Of a DNA stretch of 64,000 bases, positions 23,933 to 35,645 are shown piece by piece. The notes under the pieces were generated by a model. The model was not told where the DNA came from. It saw only the letters and a list, made by a program, of their open reading frames with translations, and did not search any database. Source of the stretch: Alitta virens (Eukaryota > Annelida > Polychaeta > Phyllodocida > Nereididae). The translations under genes were made by a program, and so were the position numbers. Location of the stretch: assembly GCA_932294295.1 (NCBI GenBank), contig OW028576.1, positions 49,950,199-50,014,198 of the forward strand, written 5' to 3'. How positions within the stretch are numbered: position 1 is the stretch's first letter; each line of letters starts with the position of its first letter.

Positions 23933-25574
23933 TCAATTGACTAAAGGGGGATGCAAGTTGCAAAGGGCAGCACAAACTGTGAAAATGTCATCAACTAAAG
24001 GTACTAAAGAGATTGGTAATGTTCCAGTCAATATTGAGTACCTCTTCATTCGGCCTATGGCACGTTCAACATGAATCCTGGCGTTTGCCACTGCTTTGGT
24101 TTTCTGAACTTGGGAACGTATCATCTGATCCATACCTGAACTTGGAGGTGGAATAAGAAGCTTTGCACCACGCAACAGCAAGTCCTCTTGAATTGGAAAT
24201 CCTCGGTCAGCCATAACTAAGTCTCCGTGATCCAAAAGATCCAAAAATCCACTGTCACAGGTAATCTTTTTGTCCGAAGTTCTCCCTCCCCAGGCTTTGG
24301 AAAGAAAAGTAATGGCACCATTCGGAGAAATACCAATCAATACCTTGACGGTGTTGTGCTTTTTATAGTCAGACCATGTCTGTGCTTGTAGGTCAAGATG
24401 TCGAGGCCTCTCAATGAATACTTCAGTGCAGTCTATTGTGACTCTAAGGTTAGGATACTTCTCCATGTCCTTGGGAAGATGTTCATGAATCCTTTCTTTA
24501 GGAGGCCAAAAGATGAGTGGTTTCACTACTTTCGACAACATTCGAGCATAAGTATTGAATATCTGTGACACTGATGATGAGGAAACACCAAACATATCAC
24601 CCAGGAACTCATTTATCAGCCCAAGCCTTAGCTTCATCAAAACCATCACCAGTTCTTCTCGTACAGACAGTTTTCTTGCTGGCCCAGACTTGGACTGTAG
24701 AATTTCTTGTCATGGAATATATTTTTGGCTGCCTCGCCAGTACTGCATATTGGATGCCACTGGGGTGATGAGTTGGACAAGATCATCAAAGGCACTTAGA
24801 GAAGGCAGTCCCGTGTATGTGTTGACTTTTTCATCAGATTTTAGATATCTGCCACTCACATTCTCTGATTTTGTAGACAGGCCCAGGTCTTCCTTTGCAC
24901 TGCTTTCTTTCAACTCATCATAGCGAAACTGTAATTCCTTCACAGTGGCATCCTTAGTAGCACATCCAACACAGTCACATTCTGTGGAACAATTACACCG
25001 GTAACTGTAGCAGTGATCGTGTCCCGTTGACGGACCATCATCCTCAGGGAGCTCACAAGCCAATTGCTTGGTGGCGCTAGCACTTCGCGAAAGAGACCTC
25101 TCCTTTGGCGGCTTTCTAGAGGCTGGTAGATTATCTGAAATTTGAATAATATACTAAATACACCAACCATACATACATGCATAAAAACAGAGAGAATATA
25201 AATAATCTAGTAAAACACAATACTTGATTTACAATTTCATAAATAATATATATAAAATGTACTTGAGTTGTACCTCTGTGACCAAGGTTGATGGTTTGGG
25301 TTACCAGGAGTGGGCTTGCCATCTACAAAGTGATCTGAGCAGATCCTGTCATCGGGGCTAGGTGTCCAGTTCTTTCCTGCTGTGTTCCTACGATACACAG
25401 CTCTGGCCCATTCAAAACGACTGTTCAAGTTTTTTTTTTCGGTCGGGAAAGGGAAAATGGGGCAGCACAAGAGCACATCCCATGACGCTGATTGTGTTGG
25501 CTGCACAGTTGCTTTCGCCACCTGTTCAAAGTGTATGTACTCTTAGAGCAGTGAGTGAAGGCACATATCCTCAT
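23933..25574 (-). pseudogene. THAP/DDE transposase of the ISL2EU element (broken)
   Basis: The N-terminus (from about 25574) has a THAP-like zinc region: ICAFTHCSKSTYTLNRWRKQ ... then, in another frame, FPFPTEKKN, NWTPSPDDRICSDHF. The frame changes between 25470 and 25440, near an A-rich run. A middle exon (25134 downward) has a Cys-rich patch (CYSYRCNCSTECDCVGC). An in-frame TGA at 24710-24712 precedes the DDE_4-type core: VTIDCTEVFIERP, DLVMADRGFP and ARIHVERAIGRMK supply the D, D and E. The joint between the THAP exon (donor at 25273/25272) and the middle exon is not in phase. TGA replacing an arginine CGA would be a simple CpG decay. The family is secure; this copy should not make a full protein unless the stop is read through. 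Confidence 0.8.
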
Positions 25575-25781
25575 CTTCACTACATGTGTGTGAAAGCCAA
25601 AATCCTCATCTTCGATTACATGTATCAAAAGTTGAAAACTTCCTCAGAACAAAGAAGATCTAGTATATTTTCTGCTCACACATACGTTCAATGCTTCCAT
25701 CCACGTGTGTTTGTTTATCCCGACAAATGTCCGCGTCATCATTTTTCGCGCATGCGCGCGGCTAACTACGATGCCGCTTAT

Positions 25782-26262
25782 TAGAAACCGGCGTATACGG
25801 CCATTTTGAATGACGTCACACTTAACATGGCGGCAGTGTCGGACTCGGCCATGTTGATGAAGACAGGATGAACTATGCTGCATCTCGTCGAATTTGGCGA
25901 CAAATAAGCTGAGATTTTTGACATCCAGTTAGCAGAATTAACCCGGTGAGTGTTCTGAACAATTCTTAAAACTTTCAGTTTGTGACAAGTCGTATGGGTT
26001 GAAGAAACATGATGTTCATGACATGCTGAGTGTGTAAACAAAGGGTGAACTCGTGTAGCCCGAACGCGAACAGACTGCCTTGCAATGCAGGGCCGAACTG
26101 ATAAACCACTCTAGCTCTTACAAAATCAAGTGCTGTGAACCAATCAGCCAGAACTGACTGAACACTACGTCATCACCTGAATTTTGTATGTGGAAAAACC
26201 GAGCTATTAACACAAACTACCACCTCAAATGTTAATATCTGTAGATGTTGTTGTTGCAGAAG
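25782..26262. other. Interval between ISL2EU and the Mutator-like element
   Basis: Contains a TGACGTCA (CRE) near 25811 and a GC-richer segment to about 26110, which could be a promoter fragment. No coding exon recognised. Confidence 0.35.
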
Positions 26263-26480
26263 ACATTTTACGGGTGATTGTATAATGCGGACCCGGCGGA
26301 CCATGCGGACCAGCGCTAAAACAAACAAGCCTTTGTTTGTTTAGACAAATACAACACACCCCTATTTTGGCCGTATATTGAAGAATGTGGACCATGCAGA
26401 TCATGCAGACCAAAAAAGTTTTAGCAATCACCAGCTTAATTAAAAAATAATAATAATAAAAATAAAACAATATAAATAAT

Positions 26481-26823
26481 ATGATAATGCAATGTGCATG
26501 AGGGGCCGCAGGGATAGTCCTCTGTCATGTACATGTACCATGGCATATATTTTTATACCCTTTTTTTTAAGAGCTGTAGCAGATTCAAAGGTGGGGTGGG
26601 TTTAATGGGTGTTCTTAGTCCAGTAACTGAACTAGGGGGTTCTTAGCCCCCCTCCCCTTCTTGGCCTAATACATCACTGTGCGTGAGAAATTAGAGGGAA
26701 CACTGCAAACAATTTTGGATCTGCCCCTGAAGGGTTCTTCTATATAACAAAATTAAATGAAATTGCATTGTTGATGCAATGAATTGTGTATCTATTTAGA
26801 TAGATATTAAATATACCTAAATG

Positions 26824-26869
<46 letters not shown>

Positions 26870-27983
26870 ATAAACCTGAATATATTATCTTTAAATGAAT
26901 GTTATAGTTATATAGTCCACATAAATAAATAATGTTTGTAAGGTTGATTAATTAATTTGTGGTACTAGTTTGGATAGCGACTGTCATGGCACACCAGAAA
27001 AGTATATAAGACAAATTCAGACGTATTTAAATTTATTGTACCAAACAGTTTTCAGAAAATTTTAATGCACTTTACTCAGTGACACGTACAGATGTGTCAG
27101 ATGCTCTGAATTAGTTTTTGCTTAAATATCAAATTGAACAAGCAACTATCACGTCACACCAGGAGAAATGGACTGCACCTAACTTTCTATTTAAATAGAT
27201 ACAGTTTTTCCCTCAAATCAGCTATCAAAATCGGGTTATCAGCAAGCTGTCAAAACTGAGTTGTCAACACACAGATTCGTTTGTAAACTAAAGTATGTGC
27301 TTGCATTAGGCCACGCCCACATCTATTTATAGCCTGGTGCTATTTTAGGGCTTTTCCCGAAAATAACGGCCTCCTCTTTCTTTACTGATATCTTATCAAT
27401 GGACTGCAGGTTGGTGTTGTTTGCATTACTGTTAGTTCATATTTCCTTCTGCAACTAAGCTTTATTTCATTCCCTTCTGCTCGTTGCTTGCGTAGTCTTA
27501 CTGATGAACAATGAGGCCTTATGCATTAATTTCTAAGGCCTAAGCGCCACAGCCAATCACAGAGTTTGTTAGAGCTCGTTGCCTTGCAAAATGGCCTTGC
27601 AAAGAAATAAGCTCTACTCTGATTGGTCGAACGTTCATTTAGTTGACAGGCTTCATGGCAATGGACATGGCTCCCATCATGTCCCATGAAACATTCAAAA
27701 CCATAGTTCTACTGCTTGTCCAGTCTTGGAATCACCTAGAAATGGTCATTAACGGAGTTCTAACGTGAGTTTCTTCAAGTTTGTCAGGAAAATCCTGAGT
27801 AAAGAACGATTTTTGTGTAAGTAGGTCATTGTAAATATTTGCGCATCATGGCCGCGCAGATTAATTAGGACAACATAGTTCGATCCAGTCATCTGAGAAT
27901 AGCATGACAGTAGATTTTGTTTTTGGCCAATCTCTAGTCATAAAAGCCCTACGGGCGGCCCCTACGGGGCCGCTCCTGCGGCC
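26481..27983 (+). mobile_element. Foldback-ended repeat, GGCCGC family, copy 2 (nested in the Mutator-like element)
   Basis: Begins ATGATAATGCAATGTGCATG and ends with the same hairpin GCGGCCCCTACGGGGCCGC and TCCTGCGGCC as copy 1. The last 450 bp match 19700-20169 (landmarks GATTGGTCGAACGTTCAT, GCGCATCATGGCCGCGCAGA). The middle includes an AT dinucleotide run at 26827-26868. Confidence 0.65.
26827..26868. repeat. AT dinucleotide microsatellite
   Basis: About 20 uninterrupted AT units. Confidence 0.95.
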
Positions 27984-28644
27984 TTATAAAGGAAAGAGTA
28001 AGAACAAATTACAATATGAAAGGACAGGATTGAAAATTTTCACCTTCTGATTGGGCATTTTTTTCCTCAATCCTGATTGGCTTTCTCCAAGGGTAAGTTA
28101 GTATATATATAATACAATTAATTATTTCTGCATACCAAACTTGAAGATAATGCCATTATATTATAAATAATGCAGAACAAGTTGTAGATTAATGTAGACC
28201 AGATCTCTGAAAGTGCAGAAAAAGTTTTATGTTAACTAGTATTAGATAGTGCAGTCCAGGTTTAGAAAAATGCAGACCAGGTATGAGAAAATGCAGACCA
28301 ATTGAGTCTCAGTATAATGGAAATTGCAGACTAGGTAGAAAGTACAAACAATTTTAGTCTGCATTATACACTCACCCACATGCTTTCCACATGGATTACG
28401 AATCAAGTGCAATTACACTCCTTATAACTGCATAATCACAGCAACAGCCTACCTAAGAAGAAAATTTAATAGTTCTTTTGGTCTGCATTGTGTGCATGGT
28501 CCGCATTTTTCATCTATGGCGAAATAGGGTTTGTACTAGTCTAAACAAACTGTTTAGTATACAAACGGACGATCGGCGCTTGTTGGTTTTAGCGTGGTCC
28601 GCATGGTCCGCCTGGTCCGCATTATACAATTACCCACATTTTAC

Positions 28645-29471
28645 TGCCATGCTTGATAGCTCTATAGGCACAAACAAGTAGTTCTATGTTCACACACTAA
28701 TTGTATGATTTCATTTGATATATATATATATATGAACATAATTATGAATATATATCACATTACAAATTTATGAATGACGAGAAATATGGATCGAATGCCT
28801 TTACATTGACAGTCACACAGTTTTTATTGAGCGCGTAGGAATACCTTTCACAAAGGTTAGATGGGAACTAGATCTGAGGATCAACACACATCGAGCAGCC
28901 TAGACAGATTTCGTCATCAGGAAGGACTGCTGACCAAAGATGATCTACTAAGTAGATTGTGTTTGTGCTGACTTCTTAAAGGGTCAATTTGAGGTAAGTT
29001 TTGAATATCTGTCCATTATTGTCCATGAGAGATCACTCTACTGTGTACAGTTGTACTGCTACTGCTAGCGCCGAGGAAAGATGCCTTCGTTTTTGCAGCA
29101 ATATAGACTATAGTTGGAATTTATGTGGGTGAAAACATGCAGTAGTCTTTGGCCTATCTGTTATTTCTTTCCGATTTAAAAAAGACCAATTATTAAGGAT
29201 TTTAGAGCATTTTTCTACACTAGCTAGTTATGACGTTTGACAGATACAGTGGGTACGCCGAATTCGCTTACCTGTTAGTGTCGAGTGTTTTAAATGTCTT
29301 TAACCTTAATCTGACATCTATTCCTGCTTGATAACCCCTCTAATAAGTATACGACGCAGTATGGAAGATCGCCACATAGAAAAACTTTTGAAACAAATGG
29401 AATCTAATGATAGGCAGCATGCCTGGTTTCATTGAGTTTTTAAAGGTGCACTGTCTGTCAAATTTGCACAT
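28645..29471. other. Anonymous AT-rich interval
   Basis: No gene recognised. Contains a short TA run at 28717-28732. Confidence 0.4.
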
Positions 29472-29780
29472 TAAAATAATGTATAAATCAATACTGCCTT
29501 CTTGTCTCATGATATTTTTCACCATTACATACTCACTTTTGCACAACAATTTAGTTTTAATTTACAATAAATAATATAAATATTAGTTTTTTCATGCCAT
29601 CAAAAACTCAATATGTAAACAAACCCAGAGATGACATCACAATACTGAACAATAGTGATGATGTCATTTCCATTGTGTTTCTAATGTTTTGGTCTGGATT
29701 TTCTCTCAATGTATAATTCATTTTTAAGCAATTAATGTCTTATAAAATCATTTATTCACACAAATTTAGTGTGCCTTGAC
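29472..29780. repeat. Dispersed repeat, forward member of an inverted pair
   Basis: Reverse complement of 32474-32772. Shared landmarks are AACTCAATATGTAAACAAAC, GATGATGTCATTTCCATTGT and ACACAAATTTAGTGTGCCTT. Non-coding. Confidence 0.75.
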
Positions 29781-30155
29781 AGTGTAACTTTAAACGGCGC
29801 AAAATCCACAAGTTTCGGTGTCTGACACTGTATATTATTACATTCTAGAAATATCGCTGTTAATCGAGCGCCGCAGCTCTATGACAATTGTTGGAATCAT
29901 GATTTGAGCCCCATTAAAAATATAAAATATTGATCGAGCTTTTAGTAAGAATTTAAAATTTTAAAATCGACTAAAATCAACGATGCTAGAGGGCAAAACG
30001 TGATGGAAAGTCAATCAGTGTTCATAATCAACAGGGTTTGCTCACAACAACCACAAAACGGTCACATAAATATTGTGTGATATTGAGGTAGTAGTTGTTT
30101 AAAAGAACTCATTTATCTCAAGTAAAGAACATAGGCTGCTGCAGCAACATACCCT

Positions 30156-30577
30156 CGGCTACAGCCAAAAACGTCAACGTGGATATGTCAAAACGGCTAC
30201 AAGCTATGTCTGCAAATGCCCAAAACGGATACAGTCATAAATTCTATGTCCAAAACTGCTACACGTTCATACACCAAAACCGCTACACTTTTATACACCA
30301 AAACGTCTACTTTCCATGATGAAAACAAGGGGCAGATCAATACGACAGTTATTTTTACAAGGTCTGTAGACGTTTTGGTCTGTAGCCGTTTTGGTATCAT
30401 TGTTATGAGGGGGAAAAGCACTGTAGACGTTATGGTTAAGTACTGAAAAGCATGTTGACGTTTTGGTAATGTCCCCGAATATTGGTGTAGACGTTTTGGT
30501 TATAGTCGTGTAGCCGTTTTTGTTGTTGATGTTTTGGGTGTTGACGTTTTTGCGTATAGCCGTTTCGTCCGCCCAGT
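30156..30577. repeat. Array of a 12-nt motif in opposite orientations about a centre
   Basis: Left of about 30340 lie six variants of CCAAAACGGCTACA (for example TCAAAACGGCTACA, CCAAAACCGCTACA, CCAAAACGTCTACT). To the right lie nine variants of its inverse (GTAGACGTTTTGGT, GTAGCCGTTTTGGT, GTTGACGTTTTGGT). Spacing is irregular, about 20-45 bp. It resembles subterminal transposase-binding arrays of a foldback element, but no clear termini or target duplication are found. Confidence 0.6.
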
Positions 30578-31170
30578 GCAGTACTTGCCGTGACCCATGC
30601 GGACACTACGCCACGGGGGTTTTTAGCTACTTTCGGTCATTTGGTCATTTGAGTCAGAAACTGCTTACAACAGAGTCAAAATCTACCTCTCACCTTGTAG
30701 CCGTATTCAAATCATTACAGTTTTTCATATGGTATTGAATAAACGTTGTCGAACATATACACAGTAAGCTCAACGTAGGCGCAATTGTCGTTGCTAAGCC
30801 ATATTCTTTGATGGGTCGTTCAAATTATATTACTATAGAGCCTATATATTATTAGAGGGCCATCGTCACCAGACCAGTCTAAGATTTGATTGACACACAG
30901 CAAAGATTTGATTGGGTAAGCTTTCTGCCGTTGTTTACTATCGTCGACGATAGTCCGCATGCATTGCTTGCCAGGCTGTAGTGACGCACTTATGATTGTG
31001 TTTATTTAAATATAATTTGATCCCAATGTTACACTCGGCAACATTGAAATTTCCTACGACACCGAAATTCTCCACTTGTTTACCAATTATTAGATGACTG
31101 CTGCAGTGTTAGAACACTGGCAATGAGATAAACCATTAGTTTTGTGACAAATCATGAAATTGCAATGAAT
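30578..31170. repeat. Interval with a dispersed repeat also present near 47.03 kb
   Basis: 30775-30985 and 47030-47270 share ATTAGAGGG(C/G)C(A/G)TCGTCACCAGA, ACCAGTCTAA and CATTGCTTGCCAG-type landmarks in the same orientation. No gene. Confidence 0.55.
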
Positions 31171-31574
31171 CAGGGCTCAACATAAACTTTTTTATCTTCT
31201 TGTCCCTCGGACAAGTAATTTTTGAGTTCAACTTGTCCCCCTGAGAATCTTACTTGTCCTGATTGAGATTATACATATTGCTGATACTTCAATTCCTTTG
31301 ATTAAGCACAATGTATTTTATTCTAGAAGTGAACTCATGTTAAATTGCACTTAACCATTGACACTTACAGTGAAGTTCAATCAACTCCTATGATCTGTTA
31401 AGCAAATGTCCAATTGCAATTTGCTAGTGTTGAATTGGATTTGAATGACTAAAAGAAAATTAAGCCATTTAGATTTCACTTGTCCATTCGGACAAGTGCC
31501 TGAAGTATTTTGCTTGTCCCTGGAGACTTTTTACTTGTCCCAGACAATCGGACAAGTGTTAATGTTGAGCCCTG
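31171..31574. mobile_element. Short inverted-repeat element (hAT-like MITE)
   Basis: Begins CAGGGCTCAACATAAAC and ends GTTAATGTTGAGCCCTG, a 17-bp inverted terminus. Many CTTGTCC/GGACAAG words lie inside in both orientations. The CAGGG start and size suggest hAT, but a convincing 8-bp target duplication is not seen. Confidence 0.65.
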
Positions 31575-32473
31575 AATAATGTGTGCACTTGTGCTTTTTT
31601 CAGGGTGGTAAATCTCGATGTCGTGGCTCAGTTCAGCATCGCCGAGTCTAACCTATGAACGTTTCCTGAACACAAGTCAATATTGAACTGACCACAGTGA
31701 CGATATGCAATTCTGTTATAGTGAAGTGCTTCTAGATTTTCATGAAGACCGTAGCCCGATTCGCAACTTTTTAAAATGATCTTATGTAACAGAGTAGCAG
31801 ACCATCGTTTTTATGCATTACTTAACAGACAGGCTGTGTACATAAAGATTAATAATCTCATCGAATGGTGTAGCCTATAAGCATTAATTATGTATATTCG
31901 GATCGAAAATAAATAACATGTTTCGTGAGATAAGAATAGGAGAAGGCAAAAAGCAGGTTCTGGTGTGACATGGCCAACTTCATGAAGAGCATTACCCGAT
32001 TCACAACTGCATGAAAAATCTCATATTCCCATTTTTCAATGCAAATTGAATTCTTATTTTACACTTATATTTAAAAAAAATTAATTTATTCTTCACAGAT
32101 TCCCTGGAGATGGTGGCAAATCATTCATAACATCCTGAAAATATGATCAGAAATAATGAAACCACATGAACAGAAGTGCACAGTCCAAGATATACATGTA
32201 GGTATGCAGAACTTTATACTGTTCAACTGTGTTACATTATTCCATTTCATTGTCCTACATCGTCCCACCTTTGTTAGTGGCCAATTATTTCATTGTTTTT
32301 ATCATTTTGATAATTTGGTAAATTCAGCGCAGCACAAATTTGGCATACTTTTGTGATATTGATGTGCATATATCGACATTCAGCTTTTGCTTCCCCTAAA
32401 CTAAGTAATGCGCCACACTATTTGTCATTTTCTAAGACTCTATCAAATAGTTGAAAATAACCTTTATTAATCA
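31575..32473. other. Anonymous interval
   Basis: AT-rich; no gene or element recognised. Confidence 0.4.
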
Positions 32474-32772
32474 AGGCACACTAAATTTGTGTGAACTACT
32501 GATTTTATCAGACGTAAATTACTAAAAATAAATCATACATTCAGAGAAAATCCACACTAAAACATTGGAAACACAATGGAAATGACATCATCACCATTGT
32601 TCAGTATTGTGAATTCATCACTGGGTTTGTTTACATATTGAGTTTTTGATGATATGTAAAACTCTGTTTATATTATTTATAGTACCTTAGTCAAATTCCT
32701 GTGCACAAATGAGCATGTAATGGCAACAAATATCATGAAACAAGAAGGTAGTATTGGTTTATATAATGATTT
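32474..32772. repeat. Dispersed repeat, reverse member of an inverted pair
   Basis: Inverted copy of 29472-29780, moderately diverged, about 2.7 kb away. Confidence 0.75.
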
Positions 32773-34064
32773 GAACTTTAAACATTGTAATATATATTGT
32801 TTTATACCGCAGGCCCAAATTACCGTTGTCCGACTTCGGCACTCGATCTATTATAATAACCTCAAGGTAAAAATCAATCATGGCCCAAACCGAGGTCTCC
32901 GGCCCAAACTGAGGTCTCCGGCCCAAACACTGTAGGGCGACTGGTCGCTAGCATTCTTTCATGGTTTGAGAAGGATTGAGGGTTTAATTGCTACCTTGGG
33001 GTAACTAAGTGTCAGTCCTGCAATTGCATTTGACTTTCAGTGGTCATAACCAGAACAAAGGGGGCAGACTGAACCTACAATTGCTATTCAGCTGTTCAGT
33101 GTCAGTAAAATAAACATTCTCAACCTGGTGGCGATCGGCGTTTAAGGAATTGGCGGCTTGCTTCTCAAAATAGAAGCAAAACTATTTGAGAAAAAAACAT
33201 AGTCTTCATTAATTTCATAGTTCAAACTCGTGTAGTGGCTGCATAATACCTTCAGAGTTAGGTTTTACATGTTTTGAGCAGCTCCTGTGTTGGGTTAACG
33301 CTGGTCCGCATGATCCGCACGGTCTGCGTGGTCCGCATTTTACACACACGCAGTATGACGTGACGATCGCGAAATTGCTGACCGCTTGGTTGCAGCGACT
33401 TTATAATACAAACTGGTCATAAACAAGAACTGCAATGACAGCTCTCAAGTATTGTTTGTAAGTTTTATGAAGAACAATATTTGTACAAATAATATGACAC
33501 TTTTCATGACTTGACACAGTGGTGACGGTCGTGGCAAACATTTTTGTCAAAAATTCGCTGACCGCGACTGTACAAGTTAATTGTTTGTCAACGAATTTGT
33601 ACCAGGCCTTCTCTAATGTGTCAACGACTTGGTTGTCGACGATTTTGCATGTCGACGAATTGACCTGTATTCTTTAATATTTAAGCACCAGAGAATGTAG
33701 AAATTTAATATTATTGTGGAAATTGGTTTTCTATATTTGAAATATATGGAAATGCAACACTTTGAATATGTGTAGTTATTCAGTGCATTTCTTTAACATG
33801 AAAATAGACTTGTGTATATTTTACATTGCAGTAAATTAATTTAATGTAATACTTCATATTTGTGGAAAGTTGTGAATCTCAAAAATGGTTCTGCTGCAAA
33901 TTAACATGGAAAGTGATGCCACATCTGCAATGGAATATTATGAAAACTTTTATTGCTAAGTTGCTCTAAGAATGAATAATATATACCATAATTTTCAACA
34001 TTTAAAACAATTGATTAGATTGTTTTTAATGTGTGCCCATTTTAATTTTTAATATAATCGATAG
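32773..34064. other. Interval upstream of the CLASP relic
   Basis: Contains a fragment at 33297-33345 with the GGTCCGCATGATCCGCACGG words of the Mutator-like terminus, and a triplicated GGCCCAAACxGAGGTCTCC-like phrase near 32880-32930. No CLASP exon encoding TOG1 or TOG2 is recognised. Confidence 0.4.
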
Positions 34065-34193
34065 GACGGAAAAGGAAGACCGTTGAGCACCCGGACGTAC
34101 GGGACCAAAACTACGGACGGCAAAGGATCCGTAATGGCCCAGAGAGTTCTTCCCAAAGGCCAGGAGGCAGAGTTGGCATTGGCTGACGTGCTG
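34065..34193 (+). pseudogene. CLASP: CLASP exon a (linker before TOG3)
   Basis: 43 codons, phase 0 at both ends, donor GTAAGA. VMAQRVLPKGQEAELALADV corresponds to the vertebrate linker segment that ends in VADAL. Intact. Confidence 0.6.
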
Positions 34194-34422
34194 GTAAGAA
34201 TTGGCTGAAAAATGTGAAAAAAAACATTTTAAGGAAGTCGAGTATGGTAGAAATAATTTGTACGAAGAACACAACATCATTTAGCACAAATTCTGGGCTT
34301 CAATAATTTGGTGACAATTGCTTTGCAGCACTCATTTAGTATTTAGATTCGCAGATATGATGAAAAACATGCCAAGTTTTTGACAATATCTTTTTTCTCG
34401 TATTTTCGCCGGAGCTAAATAG

Positions 34423-34509
34423 GTACGAGGGTACGAATCTGATGACACAGCGAGTGAGACATCTAGCGTCTGTTCTGAGAGTTCTTATCGGTCGTATGGC
34501 CGCTCTGAG
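34423..34509 (+). pseudogene. CLASP: CLASP exon b (Ser-rich linker)
   Basis: 29 codons, phase 0, donor GTATGT. YESDDTASETSSVCSESSY matches the acidic Ser-rich stretch of CLASP. Intact. Confidence 0.7.
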
Positions 34510-35494
34510 GTATGTTTGTGGTTGAAGATAATCTTAGAAATATTTCTTCAACTTGAAAAGTTATAAGATATGAAATAAAGATGAAAATTGATATAGCAAT
34601 TTCAAGATAATTTATAATGCTATGGTAGTAGCTCTCTTAGTGTTTGTAACTATCTCAACTCTTGTCACTTTCTTCTTAAAATATCTTGTTTCGATGTTGT
34701 AGCATTTCACTATATGTTGTTCACGTAGCATCTTGGTGTCTGCTGCCAATGTTATACTATTGAAATCACCCACAATAATGATCACATTGTCTCGTAAACC
34801 TGTCCATCAAATGTTGTAGTCTCCCAGTTCATTGAATTGCATTACATTGTATGTTGACATCATTCAGAATTTGTTGTATAGTGTGCCTCAGTTCAATGTA
34901 CGGATTCTAAGTCGTTCATCAACCAGATACAATATGCAGTACAACACTTAATCTTTAGTGCTGGCCATGGTGATAAACCAAGACAGACCATGTCTCTCCA
35001 TCTACAAATTTTACAAGATATTGCAACAAAAGCTGTTTTCTGCATTGTCTTATGGTGAAAAGGTAAAAGTGTTTGCGAGTGGCGCATGTTATTGAAACGC
35101 TTGTGTGAGATTGCTTTTGTGAGTGCCATAATTTCCCAATCCCTCGTTTGTGGTTTGTTGCTAATTCAAAGGCGGCACGGAGTGGTGACCTTTGTTCGTA
35201 ACGCATAAGTTTGAAAACGTATTTTAAGTCAATGGGCACGAAACAATAGTGTCTATGTGCCATGATTCAGGCCAGAAAAATGACTCAACAGACTAAGCAT
35301 TTCGTCAGCAGGCAGTCAATGACTTGCTTCAGAGATGTATACGTTTTGGTAGCATTTCGTCCACTAGAAGGGGATGCAAATCACCGGTAAAAAGATGTAT
35401 CATTCACGCAGTGCCTCTGCGATGAACAAGATGGCGAACTCCAACGGAAATAACCGAAGTGCGTTGTACAGCTTCATGGATGTTCGGGCCTGAG

Positions 35495-35645
35495 GCCCCA
35501 GGCGGGGAATTCTTGCAATGTCTTAGCTTTGATTTGTTGTTCAATTGTGAAAACCCACCGGGGGCCTCTTTCCTTATTTTAATGTATTCGCGATGTAGGT
35601 CAACGCTAGAATAAGTTAATATCCATGTAAACTGCCACATAACAT
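35495..35645. repeat. Dispersed repeat within a CLASP intron (member 1)
   Basis: Shares with 40505-40690 the landmarks GGAATTCTTGCA, GTTGTTCAATTGTGAAAACC and GGGGCCTCTTTCCTTATTTT, same orientation. Confidence 0.75.

Larger units (their letters stand above)
18251..25779. mobile_element. ISL2EU-type DNA transposon (YqaJ nuclease plus THAP/DDE transposase)
   Basis: The left end, AAGCGAGATCGTAGTTA at 18251, and the reverse complement of the right end, AAGCGGCATCGTAGTTA at 25779, are imperfect inverted repeats. A second matching block, CGGGATAAACAAAC, lies at 18287-18300 and, inverted, near 25720. AT at 18249-18250 and 25780-25781 is the 2-bp target duplication. Inside are a SAP-SWIM-YqaJ nuclease gene (plus) and a THAP/DDE transposase gene (minus), convergent, the gene pair I associate with ISL2EU elements. 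Length 7,529 bp including two nested repeats in intron 1 of the nuclease gene. Both genes carry lesions, so this copy is probably dead. Confidence 0.85.
26272..28635. mobile_element. Mutator-like non-autonomous element with long inverted repeats
   Basis: Left end GGGTGATTGTATAATGCGGA at 26272 and, in reverse complement, GGGTAATTGTATAATGCGGA ending at 28635 continue as related inverted repeats for about 150 bp, rich in GCGGACCATGCGGACC words. The element is flanked by a perfect 9-bp duplication, ACATTTTAC, at 26263-26271 and 28636-28644; 9 bp is the Mutator-superfamily length. No transposase. It contains a nested GGCCGC-family repeat (26481-27983) and a second internal terminus-like sequence (GTCTGCATTATACACTCACC near 28356). 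Confidence 0.85.

Noticed and set aside
24555..24923. Plus-strand frame opposite the DDE transposase
   Set aside because: Shadow of the minus-strand transposase.
30156..30577. CRISPR-like array
   Set aside because: The motif is short, variable and in both orientations, spacing is irregular, and the genome is animal.
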